A stretch of 40,710 bases of DNA. It comes from Verrucomicrobiota bacterium (GTDB taxonomy: Bacteria; Verrucomicrobiota; Verrucomicrobiia; Limisphaerales; Fontisphaeraceae). Of this stretch, positions 1-11,300 are shown piece after piece; position 1 is the first letter of the stretch, and each line of letters opens with the position of its first letter. The stretch lies in NCBI GenBank assembly GCA_037139415.1, contig JBAXGN010000054.1, positions 1-40,710 of the forward strand, read 5' to 3'. The translations under genes were made by a program, and so were the position numbers. A model generated the notes under the pieces. That model was given only the letters and a program-made list of their open reading frames with translations, did no database searches and was not told the DNA's origin.

Positions 1-418
1 CTTATAGCTTATCTTATGCATGTTTTGAAAACGGCTTTTCCGGGACGGGCTCTATTTTAGCGGGACTGGCCCGCCGGTTTAATCGTCTGCTTGCATCAAG
101 TGAACACGTGCTTACCACAATTTGAGTCCCGAAAACAACCAAATTTTAACGTGCGGTTTTGGGGGGCAGGGCTGCCTCAAGCTCGGTTTGGTTCAAGCTG
201 GAAGCGGCGGTTCGGGTGTTCTCATGGCCGCGGAATTACCCGCAAGAAAGTGAAGCGATTAAGCCGATTCCCTCAGCCGGATAATGCAATCCTCTCCCCG
301 AGGGAGAGGAAACAGGTGAGGGGGTACGGAACCACAGACCCTGCCCATCTTGTATTATTCGTAACGCACCAACGCGCTTGTGGCAACCGCTGTCCATCAA
401 CAGCGCAACCTTCGCCCG
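1..418. other. Gene-free stretch at the left edge
   Basis: No convincing gene is visible. The open frame at 91-444 has no recognisable domain, runs through the REP-like hairpin at 291-309 and overlaps the 3' end of the histidine phosphatase gene on the other strand. The only clear structure is that hairpin, annotated separately. Confidence 0.6.
291..324. repeat. REP-like palindromic intergenic element
   Basis: CCTCTCCC (291-298) pairs perfectly with GGGAGAGG (302-309) around a 3-nt loop, followed by AAACAGGTGAGGG. This form, a CTCTCCC hairpin with a trailing GGTGAGGG, is a common dispersed intergenic element in many bacterial genomes. Only one copy is in the window, so its copy number cannot be judged. 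It could also act as an mRNA 3'-end hairpin for a gene to the left. Confidence 0.5.
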
Positions 419-973
419 CTAATCCGCCAATTCCTGACGCTTGATTTTTAACGCGGCTTTGCCTTTCGCGAACGTGATAATATAGGCGCTTTCAAAATCC
501 TCGCTGCGCCATTTGAGTGATTTATTTATCCCGAGGCTAACGGCCAGTTGGGGCAGGTAATCGTGGGTCCAGCAGATCACAATATTTTTCCCCTGCAACG
601 ATTTGTCGCGCAGGATGTCCGCCGCCAGCGACTCATATTCAGACGCGAGGTAAGGCGTCCGCAGGTGACACTGAAGCTGGTTGGCCAGCGGTTCGAGCGT
701 TTCCACGCAACGAATACTGTGCCCGTTGCGAGTGGGCTGGGCGGCATACAGGGCCGTGGGGGTTCCATTGGTGCCCAGCGCGGCTCCCTGGCTCAGCCAC
801 TTGACCAGCTTGCGCGCCCGAACTCGGCCGGCCTCGGAAAGGTGTGCATCCTCTGAATTCTCCGGTTTTTCCGCGTGGCGAATGACGATGATCCGCGCAG
901 GTTGCGCCGTGGCCATCAAGCTGCTGAGCAACAGCCCAAACAGCCACCAGCATTTCAAACGGTTTGCCAACAT
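419..973 (-). CDS. Secreted histidine phosphatase family protein
   Basis: This 184-aa protein has an N-terminal signal peptide (K7, then a hydrophobic stretch about 8-20, cleavage likely near ATAQP-A) followed by a phosphoglycerate-mutase-like histidine phosphatase domain. The signature is RHAEKP, with the phospho-accepting His at residue 33 and the second active-site His near 137 in the segment CWTHDYLP. SixA/PhoE-type relatives are small phosphatases that form a phosphohistidine intermediate; the substrate cannot be told. I chose the ATG at 973 rather than an upstream one because the signal peptide begins there. It lies 95 bp downstream of the large NPCBM/cytochrome gene on the same strand and may be co-transcribed with it. 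Export to the periplasm is inferred. Confidence 0.8.
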   Translation of the reverse strand: MLANRLKCWWLFGLLLSSLMATAQPARIIVIRHAEKPENSEDAHLSEAGRVRARKLVKWLSQGAALGTNGTPTALYAAQPTRNGHSIRCVETLEPLANQLQCHLRTPYLASEYESLAADILRDKSLQGKNIVICWTHDYLPQLAVSLGINKSLKWRSEDFESAYIITFAKGKAALKIKRQELAD

Positions 974-1068
974 AGCATCATTCGTGCAATCGCCAGGCTG
1001 CGGGTTCACAGCCGGGTCACACAAATGTAACCCAAACTACATAAATGGCAATGTTTTGTGGGTGGCGG

Positions 1069-4000
1069 CTATTCCAGCGTGGCGCGCACAATCTCGCCTC
1101 GCAGTTGCGCTTCGCCGGGGGCCTGCTCAAACACACCGTAAAAGAGCGAGGCGCAATCGAGCCACAGCGCGATCCGGTGCAACTCTTCTTCGGAGAGCTT
1201 CACCGCATAATGACCTTTGTCTAGGAGTTCCAGCAGCTTCGAGGCGCGTGCGCCGAATTTTCCGGGCGTGGTACGGTACCCGTTGCCATAACTGGTGAAG
1301 CCGTATTTGATCAGGCTGTTATACGAGGCGTACCACTTGTTCTGAATGGGTTCTTTGGCCAGGTTCAACGTTTTCTTTTCCGCGTGGCAGGCCACGCAAT
1401 TCCGATCCAGCACCGGTTGCACCAGGCGCGGGTAGCTGAACGGATTCGAGCCATCCACGTCGGGCTGTGGGCGCGATGGCGCGCGCCGCAACGCCAATGG
1501 CATTTCTGCGGGCGGGGTGAGCGCGCGCGACTTGTGTTCGTGGCAACCCATGCAAAGCAATTGCTCGCCCTCCCGCGCATACGTTGCCGAGCGCATGGAC
1601 TGCACCGCCAGGCCGCGTTCATCAAGCGCCTGAAAAAACACCTCGCGATACGCCGGGACGGTGAAGCAGGCGCTGCCGTCCGCTTCCACGGGCACGGTTC
1701 CCAATACCCAGCGGGCCGGCACCACCGAATCCCCCGCTTCCGTGAGCCGTTTGCCGGTCTGGTGCGGCGGACTGCCGGACGGCACGGACATCGGCAGCAA
1801 TTGGAAGACGCGCAACGCCTTGATTTTGGTGCTCTCGGGCCAGGCTTTGAGACTGTCATACACATTGATCACCGCCATCGTGGCTTCGCCCGGCGCGCCG
1901 GGGCTGATGGCTTTGCGAATCGGTTCATTGGCGGCCAGCGTGGAGACGGCAACCATGGGTTTGGGGGTGGGCCGCAGCGGAATGGGGCTCAGGCAGCCGA
2001 TGTCTGGATCGCGATAAATGAGTTCTTTGTTGCCGAAGCTGTCCACCAGATAAATTCCGTAATCTCCGCCCCCATGCTTTTTGGCGGCGGTGCCGATCAT
2101 CGTGTCATCATACACGCAAAGATAATAATCTTCGCTGAGTGGCCAGGGGGTGCCGTACACCTGTCGCCCGCCCTGGCTTTCCGGAAAACCGACATCCGGT
2201 GTGATCCGTTTCACCGGCCCCATGCCGTCATCATCCGCCACCCGCGGATCCACCATCACCAACGAGCCAAACGCCTGCCCGTGATGTGGCGCCGCTGTCG
2301 CTGTGAATTTTGAAGAGCCCGGAATCGCGCGGACGGAAAGCTCCATGTCCGGACGGCTTTGGCGCGGCGCGAAATTCCCGTGCAACCCGCGCGAGTCCGT
2401 GCCGTCCAGCCGGGTGATCCAGGGCGCGTGCGCCGTGCAACCATGTCGGTCCACATAATCCCAACGCGTATAAACGATGCGCCCGTCATGCGTGACGCTC
2501 GGGTTCCACTCGTTGCTTTCATGAAAACTCAGGCAGTTGATATCGCTGCCATCCGCCGCCATGTCGTACAAATTGTAAAGCGGGCATACCCGTCCGCACC
2601 GCAGGTACCCGCCGCGCCGCTCGCTGATGAACGCCACGCGTCCGTTCGGCAGCCAGCACGGGTCAAAGTCATTCCAGGTGCCGTCGGTGATCTGTTGCAA
2701 GTCGGTGCCGTTCAGATTGACTTTAAATATGTGATAGCACCGGCTTTCGTCCCAGTGGCCGCGCGTCGGATCCGTATGCGCACGGTGGGTCATTTCGCCC
2801 TGGCACTCGACATAGGCAAACAGAAGCTGGCGGGCGTCGTACGAAAGACTGGGCGAGAGGAAGGAGCCGCCCTCGGCGGGTCCGCCCGTCAGCGTGCCTG
2901 TCCCGTTATAGGCAAGGCGGGGTGGCACGACCGGTCCGCCAGCCAGTGTCTGTCCCTTCAATCGGCCATTGCCCACCGTCGCTGCCGCCAGCACATCCCG
3001 CACCTGTGGGTTGGCGCCAAACGCATTGCTTAAGACGTATAATCCGCCGCCCGGATTGGCGCAGATGCCGTAAAACTGGTCGCACATGTGTTCATAAATT
3101 GCCCGGTGCCGCTTGATAAACACCAATTGATCAAAATCCAGCAGCGGATTGGCAAACGCAAGCTCGCGCCGCAGCGCGCACGCGTCATCAAACAACGCGC
3201 GCCGGGCCGGCGTCGCCGTGATTGGCGTGGTGGCCGCCGCGTGTTGCAGCCGGGTCAGGTTGGCCTCAAAGGTTCGCAGCCGGGGCGTCGCGCTTCGCTT
3301 CTGCAGATCGGTCAGCAACGCCTGGGTGCGGCGCAGTACAATATCTGCGGGATCGCGGTCGCCCGTATGAATCAACGCCTCCGGCCGATAAGTCTCGGCT
3401 GCATATTTGTCAAATGTGGCGCGTTGGCCCAGGTCATGTTTTAACGTGGCAAACTGGCGGTCCAGTTCCGCCGCCTGGATCAACCGCTGGCGGAGCACCA
3501 TCCAGCGCGGGTCCGCCTCCACCGCGTGGTCCATGGCGAGGGTGTCCAATTCCTTTTCCAGCGTCGCGTGTGCCCCCTCTGTATTGAGCGAATGCAGCAG
3601 CATGGCACATTCCCGATAGCGGCAGATTTGCGCAAAGAGTTCCAGCCAACGCGGGCTGCCGGGCGGTGTGCCGGTTTGGGTCAGCGTATCCAACTCCTTG
3701 CGATACGGTGGGTCACTCGGGCTGAGTTGTTTTAGCGCCGTGCGAATCAGGTCTTGCTCAAAAACGGCGGTTTCACGCCGCGCAACCCAAGTCTGGATGC
3801 CATCCGCCCGCACCGCCTCTTTCAGCCAACTTGATTGTACCGGGTACTCCCGTGCGAGGGTGTTCCAGAATTCAGGCGCTCGCGCTTCGTCGCCGAGTAC
3901 GGTGAATTGCACCATGCCATCGGCCCGCTCCTTGTCCTCGCCGATGAATGTCTCAAACCGCTCATACTTGCCCTCCAGATCGTATTGCAATTCACTATTG

Positions 4001-4533
4001 GCGTGAACCCACAGACCGTAAGCAAAGGTTTGGTCACCAATCCGTAGTGGGTGTCCCTGCCAATTGGTATTCAACAACAGCTTGCCCCAACCGACCGTGA
4101 TCCGGCTTGGTTTCAGGTCGGTCAATTTGGTTTCAGTGCCATCTTTGGCGATCAGCTTGGGTTCGCCCCAAATGTTACAGTTTGCCGGTGACTTATCGAG
4201 GGTGGTCAATAGCCGAAGCACTTTTTGGCCGGTGACATTAATGATTACCCGTTGCGCCGCGCTCTTGCCGGAAATGGGTCCGCTGTTGTATGGCTGGAAT
4301 CCTGGCACACTAGGTTCGGTGCCTTTAGGGAATGAAGACAGGTGCTTGGCTCGCAGGGTGGCCATGCTGTCCGCCCAACTGGCCTTATGGGCGGACGAAT
4401 CTTTAGCATCGTGGTGCGTCGTATCGGCAGCTTGATTGTTTAAAGTCAGGATGCCAATGAATATCAAGCCCGACAGAATGGCAACCCGGTGTCGCCGCCG
4501 GGGGTCGCTATTGTGCATATAAAAATTATCCAT
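1069..4533 (-). CDS. Secreted NPCBM / PD40 propeller / di-heme cytochrome protein (HzsA-like)
   Basis: This 1154-aa protein has an N-terminal signal anchor (about 16-35), an NPCBM-type carbohydrate-binding domain (about 90-210, with LWVHANSELQYDL), a helical middle part, a TolB/PD40-type beta-propeller region (about 560-900) and a C-terminal cytochrome-c-like part. The heme motifs are CMGCH at 994-998 and CVACH at 1046-1050. The architecture matches large planctomycete and verrucomicrobial proteins often annotated as 'hydrazine synthase alpha subunit-like' or PD40-domain proteins. That name reflects fold similarity; hydrazine synthesis is not implied because no beta/gamma subunits are nearby. 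A periplasmic redox or polysaccharide-linked role is plausible. The start could be M1 or M6 (4518); both keep the signal segment. An unrelated gap of about 800 bp lies upstream. Confidence 0.75.
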   Translation of the reverse strand: MDNFYMHNSDPRRRHRVAILSGLIFIGILTLNNQAADTTHHDAKDSSAHKASWADSMATLRAKHLSSFPKGTEPSVPGFQPYNSGPISGKSAAQRVIINVTGQKVLRLLTTLDKSPANCNIWGEPKLIAKDGTETKLTDLKPSRITVGWGKLLLNTNWQGHPLRIGDQTFAYGLWVHANSELQYDLEGKYERFETFIGEDKERADGMVQFTVLGDEARAPEFWNTLAREYPVQSSWLKEAVRADGIQTWVARRETAVFEQDLIRTALKQLSPSDPPYRKELDTLTQTGTPPGSPRWLELFAQICRYRECAMLLHSLNTEGAHATLEKELDTLAMDHAVEADPRWMVLRQRLIQAAELDRQFATLKHDLGQRATFDKYAAETYRPEALIHTGDRDPADIVLRRTQALLTDLQKRSATPRLRTFEANLTRLQHAAATTPITATPARRALFDDACALRRELAFANPLLDFDQLVFIKRHRAIYEHMCDQFYGICANPGGGLYVLSNAFGANPQVRDVLAAATVGNGRLKGQTLAGGPVVPPRLAYNGTGTLTGGPAEGGSFLSPSLSYDARQLLFAYVECQGEMTHRAHTDPTRGHWDESRCYHIFKVNLNGTDLQQITDGTWNDFDPCWLPNGRVAFISERRGGYLRCGRVCPLYNLYDMAADGSDINCLSFHESNEWNPSVTHDGRIVYTRWDYVDRHGCTAHAPWITRLDGTDSRGLHGNFAPRQSRPDMELSVRAIPGSSKFTATAAPHHGQAFGSLVMVDPRVADDDGMGPVKRITPDVGFPESQGGRQVYGTPWPLSEDYYLCVYDDTMIGTAAKKHGGGDYGIYLVDSFGNKELIYRDPDIGCLSPIPLRPTPKPMVAVSTLAANEPIRKAISPGAPGEATMAVINVYDSLKAWPESTKIKALRVFQLLPMSVPSGSPPHQTGKRLTEAGDSVVPARWVLGTVPVEADGSACFTVPAYREVFFQALDERGLAVQSMRSATYAREGEQLLCMGCHEHKSRALTPPAEMPLALRRAPSRPQPDVDGSNPFSYPRLVQPVLDRNCVACHAEKKTLNLAKEPIQNKWYASYNSLIKYGFTSYGNGYRTTPGKFGARASKLLELLDKGHYAVKLSEEELHRIALWLDCASLFYGVFEQAPGEAQLRGEIVRATLE

Positions 4534-5329
4534 TATGGTTCATGTACATGCCAAACGTATTATCCTTGTCAACAATGAGTTGCCTGAAATATACCGCCAT
4601 ATCATTGACGACCCTGACATTGAGCCAAGCCATTACGTTTGTTTCGTTACGCTATTTTGACGTAAGTGTTGGCGCAAATCATCAATCCAAATTTGGAGAG
4701 TGAAATTTTACCACAAAACAAATCAACGTATTCCAAATATTGTTATAATTTTTTATGCAGGACCGGTATTTGTAATAAAATTTCAAAAACATAGCGGAAT
4801 ATGGGAATTCTTGAGGTCTTTTTACCTCATGTATGTTCAAATCATTTATTGTGCAATTAGCTATGGCTCTAATACCTTGCATTCAGTAATCATGTGTCCC
4901 TTGAGTCGGGGCTTCGAGGGGAAGTTTTCTCCCAGCTACAATACCCAAAGTTCAATGAGCCACGGGCAGCGTTGTTTCGTTTAAACGCCGAGTGACGATA
5001 TTTTTCAGGCGGCCTTATGGTTGAAAATTCGGTGCGTTTCCGCAATGGCATTGGGGGTAACGCCCGCTCTGCGACCAACCGGGAATTTTAGCCATGTCCC
5101 ACAACGCGTAATGTTAATTTAGGTTGACAATTAAACAGGCGATTCCCAGTCAAACCAGCGACGTACTCATGGGCCAAAACGGAATCTTGATAAAACGCCT
5201 GGCCGGCGGTCAATTTATTTTTATAAATTGCTATTGACAGATAACGGCTTATGGCTAGAGTACCGCAATAAATTTGGCGAGAGGTAGAGTAAATTAAACG
5301 AAGTTAGAGAGTGGAATAAACGAACGATT
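4534..5329. other. AT-rich divergent intergenic region
   Basis: No gene is supported. Short open frames on both strands here have no domain or signal features. The core (about 4690-4870) is much more AT-rich than the flanks. It contains an inverted repeat, TGAGGT (4812-4817) with ACCTCA (4824-4829), and the perfect palindrome CGTTTAAACG (4978-4987); either could be a regulator site but there is no direct evidence. It separates the minus-strand NPCBM/cytochrome gene from the plus-strand exoprotein gene and should carry both promoters. Confidence 0.5.
5234..5261 (+). promoter_or_regulatory. Putative sigma70-type promoter for the TPS pair
   Basis: TTGACA at 5234-5239 is followed after 16 bp by TAGAGT at 5256-5261 (4 of 6 matches to TATAAT). 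It lies about 70 bp before the exoprotein start. This is a consensus match only; another TTGACA at 5124 has no convincing -10 partner. Confidence 0.35.
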
Positions 5330-8300
5330 ATGAAAAAACAAAGTCTGTTCTTATCGCTGGTGTCAATGAGTTTGATACCCTGTATGACAGTGGTTGGGGT
5401 GCCTAACACTTTACCTACAGGAGGTGTTATTAACATTGGGACTGGGACCATCCCAGCGCCAGTGGCCGGGGTTCTTACCATCACCCAAACCAGTACGCGC
5501 CTCACCATCAATTGGACCGACTTTAATATTGCTGCCGGCAACAAGGTCACGTTCGTGCAGCCCGCCGGCGGCGCAGTGCTCAATCGTGTGGTCGCAGCCA
5601 ATCCTTCTTCAATCTACGGCACGCTGGAAGGCAACGCGTCGGTATATTTAATTAACCCCTACGGAATTCTGGTTGGTGCCAGCGGCCAGATTAATATCAA
5701 CAACTTTGTTGCTTCCACCCACGATATCACGGATGCCGCTTGGGACACTGCACTGCAGAACGGCACCAAGCTGACGTTTGCCAGCAGTGCCACCACCACG
5801 ATTGAAAACCGAGGGACCATCGCTGGCACGGGTGTTGGCAGCCAAGTGTACTTGATCGCCCGCCAAGTGGTAAACAAAGGGACCATTACTGCCGACCAAG
5901 TTGGCTTGGCTGCGGGGACCTCCATCGAGTTGGTGCCCTCTGGTGATGAACGTCTGACCGTCGTCGCTGGCGCTGTGACGGCCGGCACGGGCGTGGACAA
6001 CACGGCAGCGGGTGTGATTGAAGCTGCCACGACTGAATTAAAGGCGGCGGGCGGGAATGCGTATGCGTTGGCCATCAATAACGGCGGCGCAATTCGCGCC
6101 ACCAAATTTGGCGTCGTCAACGGCCGGGTATTTCTCCGGGCTACGGATACCACGTCGGGTCTGAATGGCGACATCACTCAGGATTCGGGTGCGACCTTGA
6201 CCGCGAAAAACGGTGGGGATTCGGTGGATGCCACCATTACCGGCAAGATTGTCACGCTGACTGGGGACATCGATGCCGGTACCGCCGGTACGATTAGTTT
6301 GGACAATTCGGGGGCGGTGTCAGGAACTGGTGTTTTGTCGGCGGACACGTTGACGTTGAATGGGGCGGGTAATTTCGGGTCATCACCGTCGCGAATCAAT
6401 ACGGCGGTTAATACCATCAGCTATGCCAAGTCCGGCGGTTCAGCATACATATTGGATTCGGGTGCCGTCAATGTTCACGGCACCGGCACGGGCAATTTGG
6501 ACCTTGCTGTAGCATCGGGTGTTATCACGGTGGACGCCGCCTTGGCCGCCAATAATCTTTTGCTTCGTCAGGCGGCGAATTTGAATGCCGATGTAACGAC
6601 CACCGGAATTCAGTTTTATCAAGGTGCGGTGAACTTGGGCGGCAACCGAATCCTGACCGGTACCGATATCTCCTTCGTTAGTACCCTCACCGGCAACGGG
6701 CATAATCTAACCGTGAACAATTCCGGGCAGGCGGATTTTGCTGGCAAGGTGGACGGGGTTGGCGCCTTGGTGGTGAGTGGCAGCGCAAATGCGGATGAAA
6801 CCATTGGTAGTATCACGCCGCTGGGCTCGGTTGCGTTCAATGGTGGCATTACCTTGGCCAAAGGTGTTGTTAGGACGACCGGCGATCAGACTATAAATGG
6901 TGTGACATTGGGTGCCAACACTACTTTCACGGGAGCAAACATCACGTTGAGAAATGTCACTGGTGGAAATAAGAACCTCACGGTGAATGGCAGCGGAGTT
7001 ACCACGTTTAATGGGACGCTTACCGGTGTGAACGGTTTGGTGACGGATGCGGCCGGCTCCACCGTGGTGAATGGCTCGCTTAATGCCGGCTCGGTGGCCA
7101 TCCATGACGCAGCCACCATGAACGTGAGTGCTTCTCCGGCGGTGACGACCACTGGTAATCAAACCTATGATGGCGGATTAACGCTGTCGCAAAATACTGT
7201 CCTGACTGGCGTGGATGTGCTGGTGACTACTGTAACGGGTGGCGGCAAAAACCTGACGGTGAATGCCTCGGGTGCCACGACCATCAATGGCGCAGTGAGC
7301 GGAGTGAATGCGTTGACAACGGATGCGGCTGGCACGGTGGCGGTGAACAGCACGATCAGCGCCGGTTCGGTGACGCTGAATGATGCCGCGACGCTGAATG
7401 GTGGTGCGGTGACGACCACGGCTGGCCAGACCTATAATGGCACGGTAACTTTGGCGCAGAACACCACGTTGTCCGGTGCCAACGTGACGTTGAACACGAT
7501 TACTGGTGCTGGTAAGAATTTGACGGTGAATGCCTCGGGTGCCACGACGTTCAATGGCGTGGTTAGCGGCGTGAATGCGTTGACGACGGATGCCGCGGGG
7601 AGCACAGTGATTAATGGTGGTGCGGTGACCACCACGGGTGCGCAGACGTACAATGACGCCGTGACGTTGGGGGCCAATACGGTGGTGGCGAGCACGGGCA
7701 GTGGAAATATCAATTTTGCCAGTACGGTGAACGCGGATGCCGCCGCGAACAACCGGACGCTGACGGTAAACACGGCGGGCGCGACGACCTTTGGCGGGAC
7801 GGTGGGCGGCAGTCAGGCGCTTGCGAGTTTGACGACGGATGCGGCGGGGACGGTAAGTGTGAAGGACGTAACCGTGGGTACCCTGACACTGAATGATACG
7901 GCGGCCACTTTGAATGGCACGATTACGACCACGGCGGATCAAACCTATGCCAATCCGGTGACCCTGGCAGGTGCGACGGTGCTGGTGGGGCCGAATGTAA
8001 CGATTAACGGCACGGTAACCGGTGGGAATAACAATTTGACGGTGAACGCCTCGGGTGCAACAACAATCAATGGCGCAGTGAGCGGAGTGAATGCGTTGAC
8101 GACGGATGCCGCCGGGACTGTGGTGGTGAACAATACGATCAGTGCCGGTTCGGTGACGCTGAATGATGCGGCGACGCTGAATGTGGCGAGTCCGTCCACA
8201 GTGATCACGACGACCGGTGACCAGACCTACAATGGCACGGTAACTTTGGCGCAGGACACCACGTTGTCTGGTGCCAACGTGACGTTGAATAACACGCTCG

Positions 8301-11300
8301 CTGGTGGCAGCAAGAACTTGACGGTGAATGCCTCTGGCACCACGACGTTCAATGGCGCGGTTAGCGGCGTGAATGCGTTGACGACGGATGCTGCGGGGAG
8401 CACGGTGATTAATGGTGGTGCGGTGACCACCACGGGTGCGCAGACGTACAATGACGCCGTGACGTTGGGGGCCAATACGGTGGTGGCGAGCACGGGCAGT
8501 GGAAATATCAATTTTGCCAGTACGGTGAACGCGGATGCCGCCGCGAACAACCGGACGCTGACGGTAAACACGGCGGGCGCGACGACCTTTGGCGGGACGG
8601 TGGGCGGCAGTCAGGCGCTTGCGAGTTTGACGACGGATGCGGCGGGGACGGTAAGTGTGAAGGACGTAACCGTGGGTACCCTGACACTGAATGATACGGC
8701 GGCCACTTTGAATGGCACGATTACGACCACGGCGGATCAAACCTATGCCAATCCGGTGACCCTGGCAGGTGCGACGGTGCTGGTGGGGCCGAATGTAACG
8801 ATTAACGGCACGGTAACCGGTGGGAATAACAATTTGACGGTGAACGCCTCGGGTGCAACAACAATCAATGGCGCAGTGAGCGGAGTGAATGCGTTGACGA
8901 CGGACGCCGCCGGGACTGTGGTGGTGAACAATACGATCAGCGCGGGATCGGTGACGCTGAATGATACGACGACCTTGAATGGTGGCGCGGTGACGACCAC
9001 GGCTGACCAGACCTACAATGGCGCCGTGACTTTGGCGCAAGACACGACCCTCACCGGAGTGAATGTGACGCTGAACAACACCGTGGCTGGTGCTGGCAAG
9101 AACCTGTTCGTGAACGCCAGCGGTGCCACAACTGTGAACGGTGCGGTGAGTGGCTTGAACGCGCTGATAACGGATGCGCCCGGAACGGTGGTGCTGAACA
9201 ATACGGTCAGTGCCGGTTTAGTGGCGCTGTATGATTCAACGACGTTGAATGTGAGTGGCACAGCGATTACCACGGTTGGGGATCAATACTTGTATGGCGC
9301 GGTGACGCTGGCGCAGGATACGACGTTGGTCGGAGCCAATGTGAGCTTCAACAACACCGTGGCTGGCGCTGGCAAGAACCTGACGGTGAACGCCAGTGGT
9401 GCGACAACGTTTGGCGGCGTGGTGAGTGGCGTGGGCGCGTTGACGACGGACGCGGCGGGCACCGTGGCACTGAATGCGGCTGTGAGCGCCGGTTCGGTGG
9501 CGTTGAATGATGCAACCACGTTGAACGGTGGCACAGTGACGACCACGGCTGACCAGCACTACAATGGCGCGGTGACGTTGGCACAAGACACGACTCTCAA
9601 CGGAGTGAATGTGACGCTGAACAACACGGTGGCTGGCGCTGGCAAGAACCTGACGGTGAACGCGAGTGGCGCGACGACGCTGAATGGCGCGGTGAGCGGC
9701 GTGAATGCCCTGACGACGGATACCGCCGGAACCACGGTGGTGAATAATAGCCTTGCAGCCAACTCGGTGACCTTGCATGACGCGGTCACGTTAAACAACG
9801 GCGGCGTGACCACTACCGGTAATCAGACGTTTGATGGCAGTTTGACGCTGGCCCAGAATACGACGCTGACGGGCGTGGATGTGCTGGTCAAGAATGTGAC
9901 GGGTGGCGGCAACAACCTGACCTTGAATTCCTCGGGAGTGGCGACGGTGGACGGAGCAACAGGCGTGAATACGCTGGTGTCTGATGCTGCTGGCACCGTG
10001 GTGGTAAAGGGGCCGGTGACGGTGGGCACCCTGACACTGAATGATACGGCGGCCACGCTGAGTGGCACGATTACGACCACGGCGGATCAAACCTACGCCA
10101 ATCCGGTGACCTTGGCTGGCGCGACCGTACTAGTGGGGCCGAATGTAACGTTAAACGGCACGGTGACCGGTGGTAATAACGATTTGACGGTGAACGCGAG
10201 CGGCGCAACGACGGTCAATGGCGCAGTGAGCGGTGTGAATGCCCTGACGACGGATGCCGCCGGAACCACGGTGGTGAATAATACAATCAGCGCTGGCTCA
10301 GTGACCCTACATGACGCGGTCACCATGAACGTGAGTTCTTCTCCGGCGGTGACGACTACCGGCAATCAAACCTATGATGGCGGGTTAACATTGTCGCAAA
10401 ATACGGCCCTGACTGGCGTGGATGTATCGGTGAAGAATGTGACGGGTGGCGGCAACAACCTGACCTTGAATTCCTCGGGAGTGGCGACGGTGGACGGAGC
10501 AACAGGCGTGAATACGCTGGTGTCTGATGCTGCTGGCACCGTGGTGGTAAAGGGGCCGGTGACGGTGGGCACCCTGACACTGAATGATACGGCGGCCACG
10601 CTGAGTGGCACGATCACGACCTCGGCGGGCCAAACCTATGCCAATCCGGTGACCCTGGCTGGCGCGACCGTACTGGTGGGACCGAATGTGACGTTGAACG
10701 GCACGGTGACCGGTGGTAATAACAATTTGACGGTGAACTCGGCAGGCGCAACGACGCTGAATGGTGCGGTGAGCGGCGTAAATGCCCTGACGACGGATGC
10801 GGCTGGCACGGTGGTGGTGAATAATACCATCAGTGCTTCCTCAGTCGCGTTAAATGATGCAGCGACCTTGAACGGTGGCACGGTGACCACGACTGGTAAT
10901 CAGACGTACAATGGCGCAGTGACCTTGGGGTCAGACACGACACTGAATGGAGCAAATGTGTCCTTGAACAGCACAGTCACTGGCGGCAACAGGAGTTTGA
11001 CGGTGAACGCAGCAGGCGCGACGACGTTTGGCGGCGCGGTGAGTGGGGTAAATACGCTGACGACGGACGCAGCGGGGACCGTGGCATTGAATGCGTCGGT
11101 GAGCGCTGCAACGGTGGTTTTGAATGACGCGGCAACTCTAAATGGTTCTACGGTGACGACGACCGGGAATCAGACCTATAATGGCGCGGTGACTTTGGCG
11201 CAAGACACGACCCTGACCGGAGTCAATGTGACGGTGAACAACACCGTCACTGGTGGCAACAAGAACTTGACAGTGAACGCGAGTGGCGCGACGACGTTTG

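Noticed and set aside
91-444. 117-aa open frame at the left edge
   Set aside because: It runs through the REP-like hairpin, lacks any domain and overlaps the end of the phosphatase gene.
1069-4533. True hydrazine synthase alpha subunit
   Set aside because: Only the general architecture is shared; no beta or gamma subunit or other anammox gene is near, and an NPCBM domain is present.
4682-4984. Small open frames of 66 and 94 aa in the AT-rich gap
   Set aside because: They overlap each other on opposite strands and show no signal peptide, domain or start context; likely chance frames.
7178-9040. 620-aa open frame on the minus strand inside the exoprotein gene
   Set aside because: It is the antisense shadow of in-frame repeats; the product is Arg/His-rich with no domain, and its repeats mirror those of the real gene.
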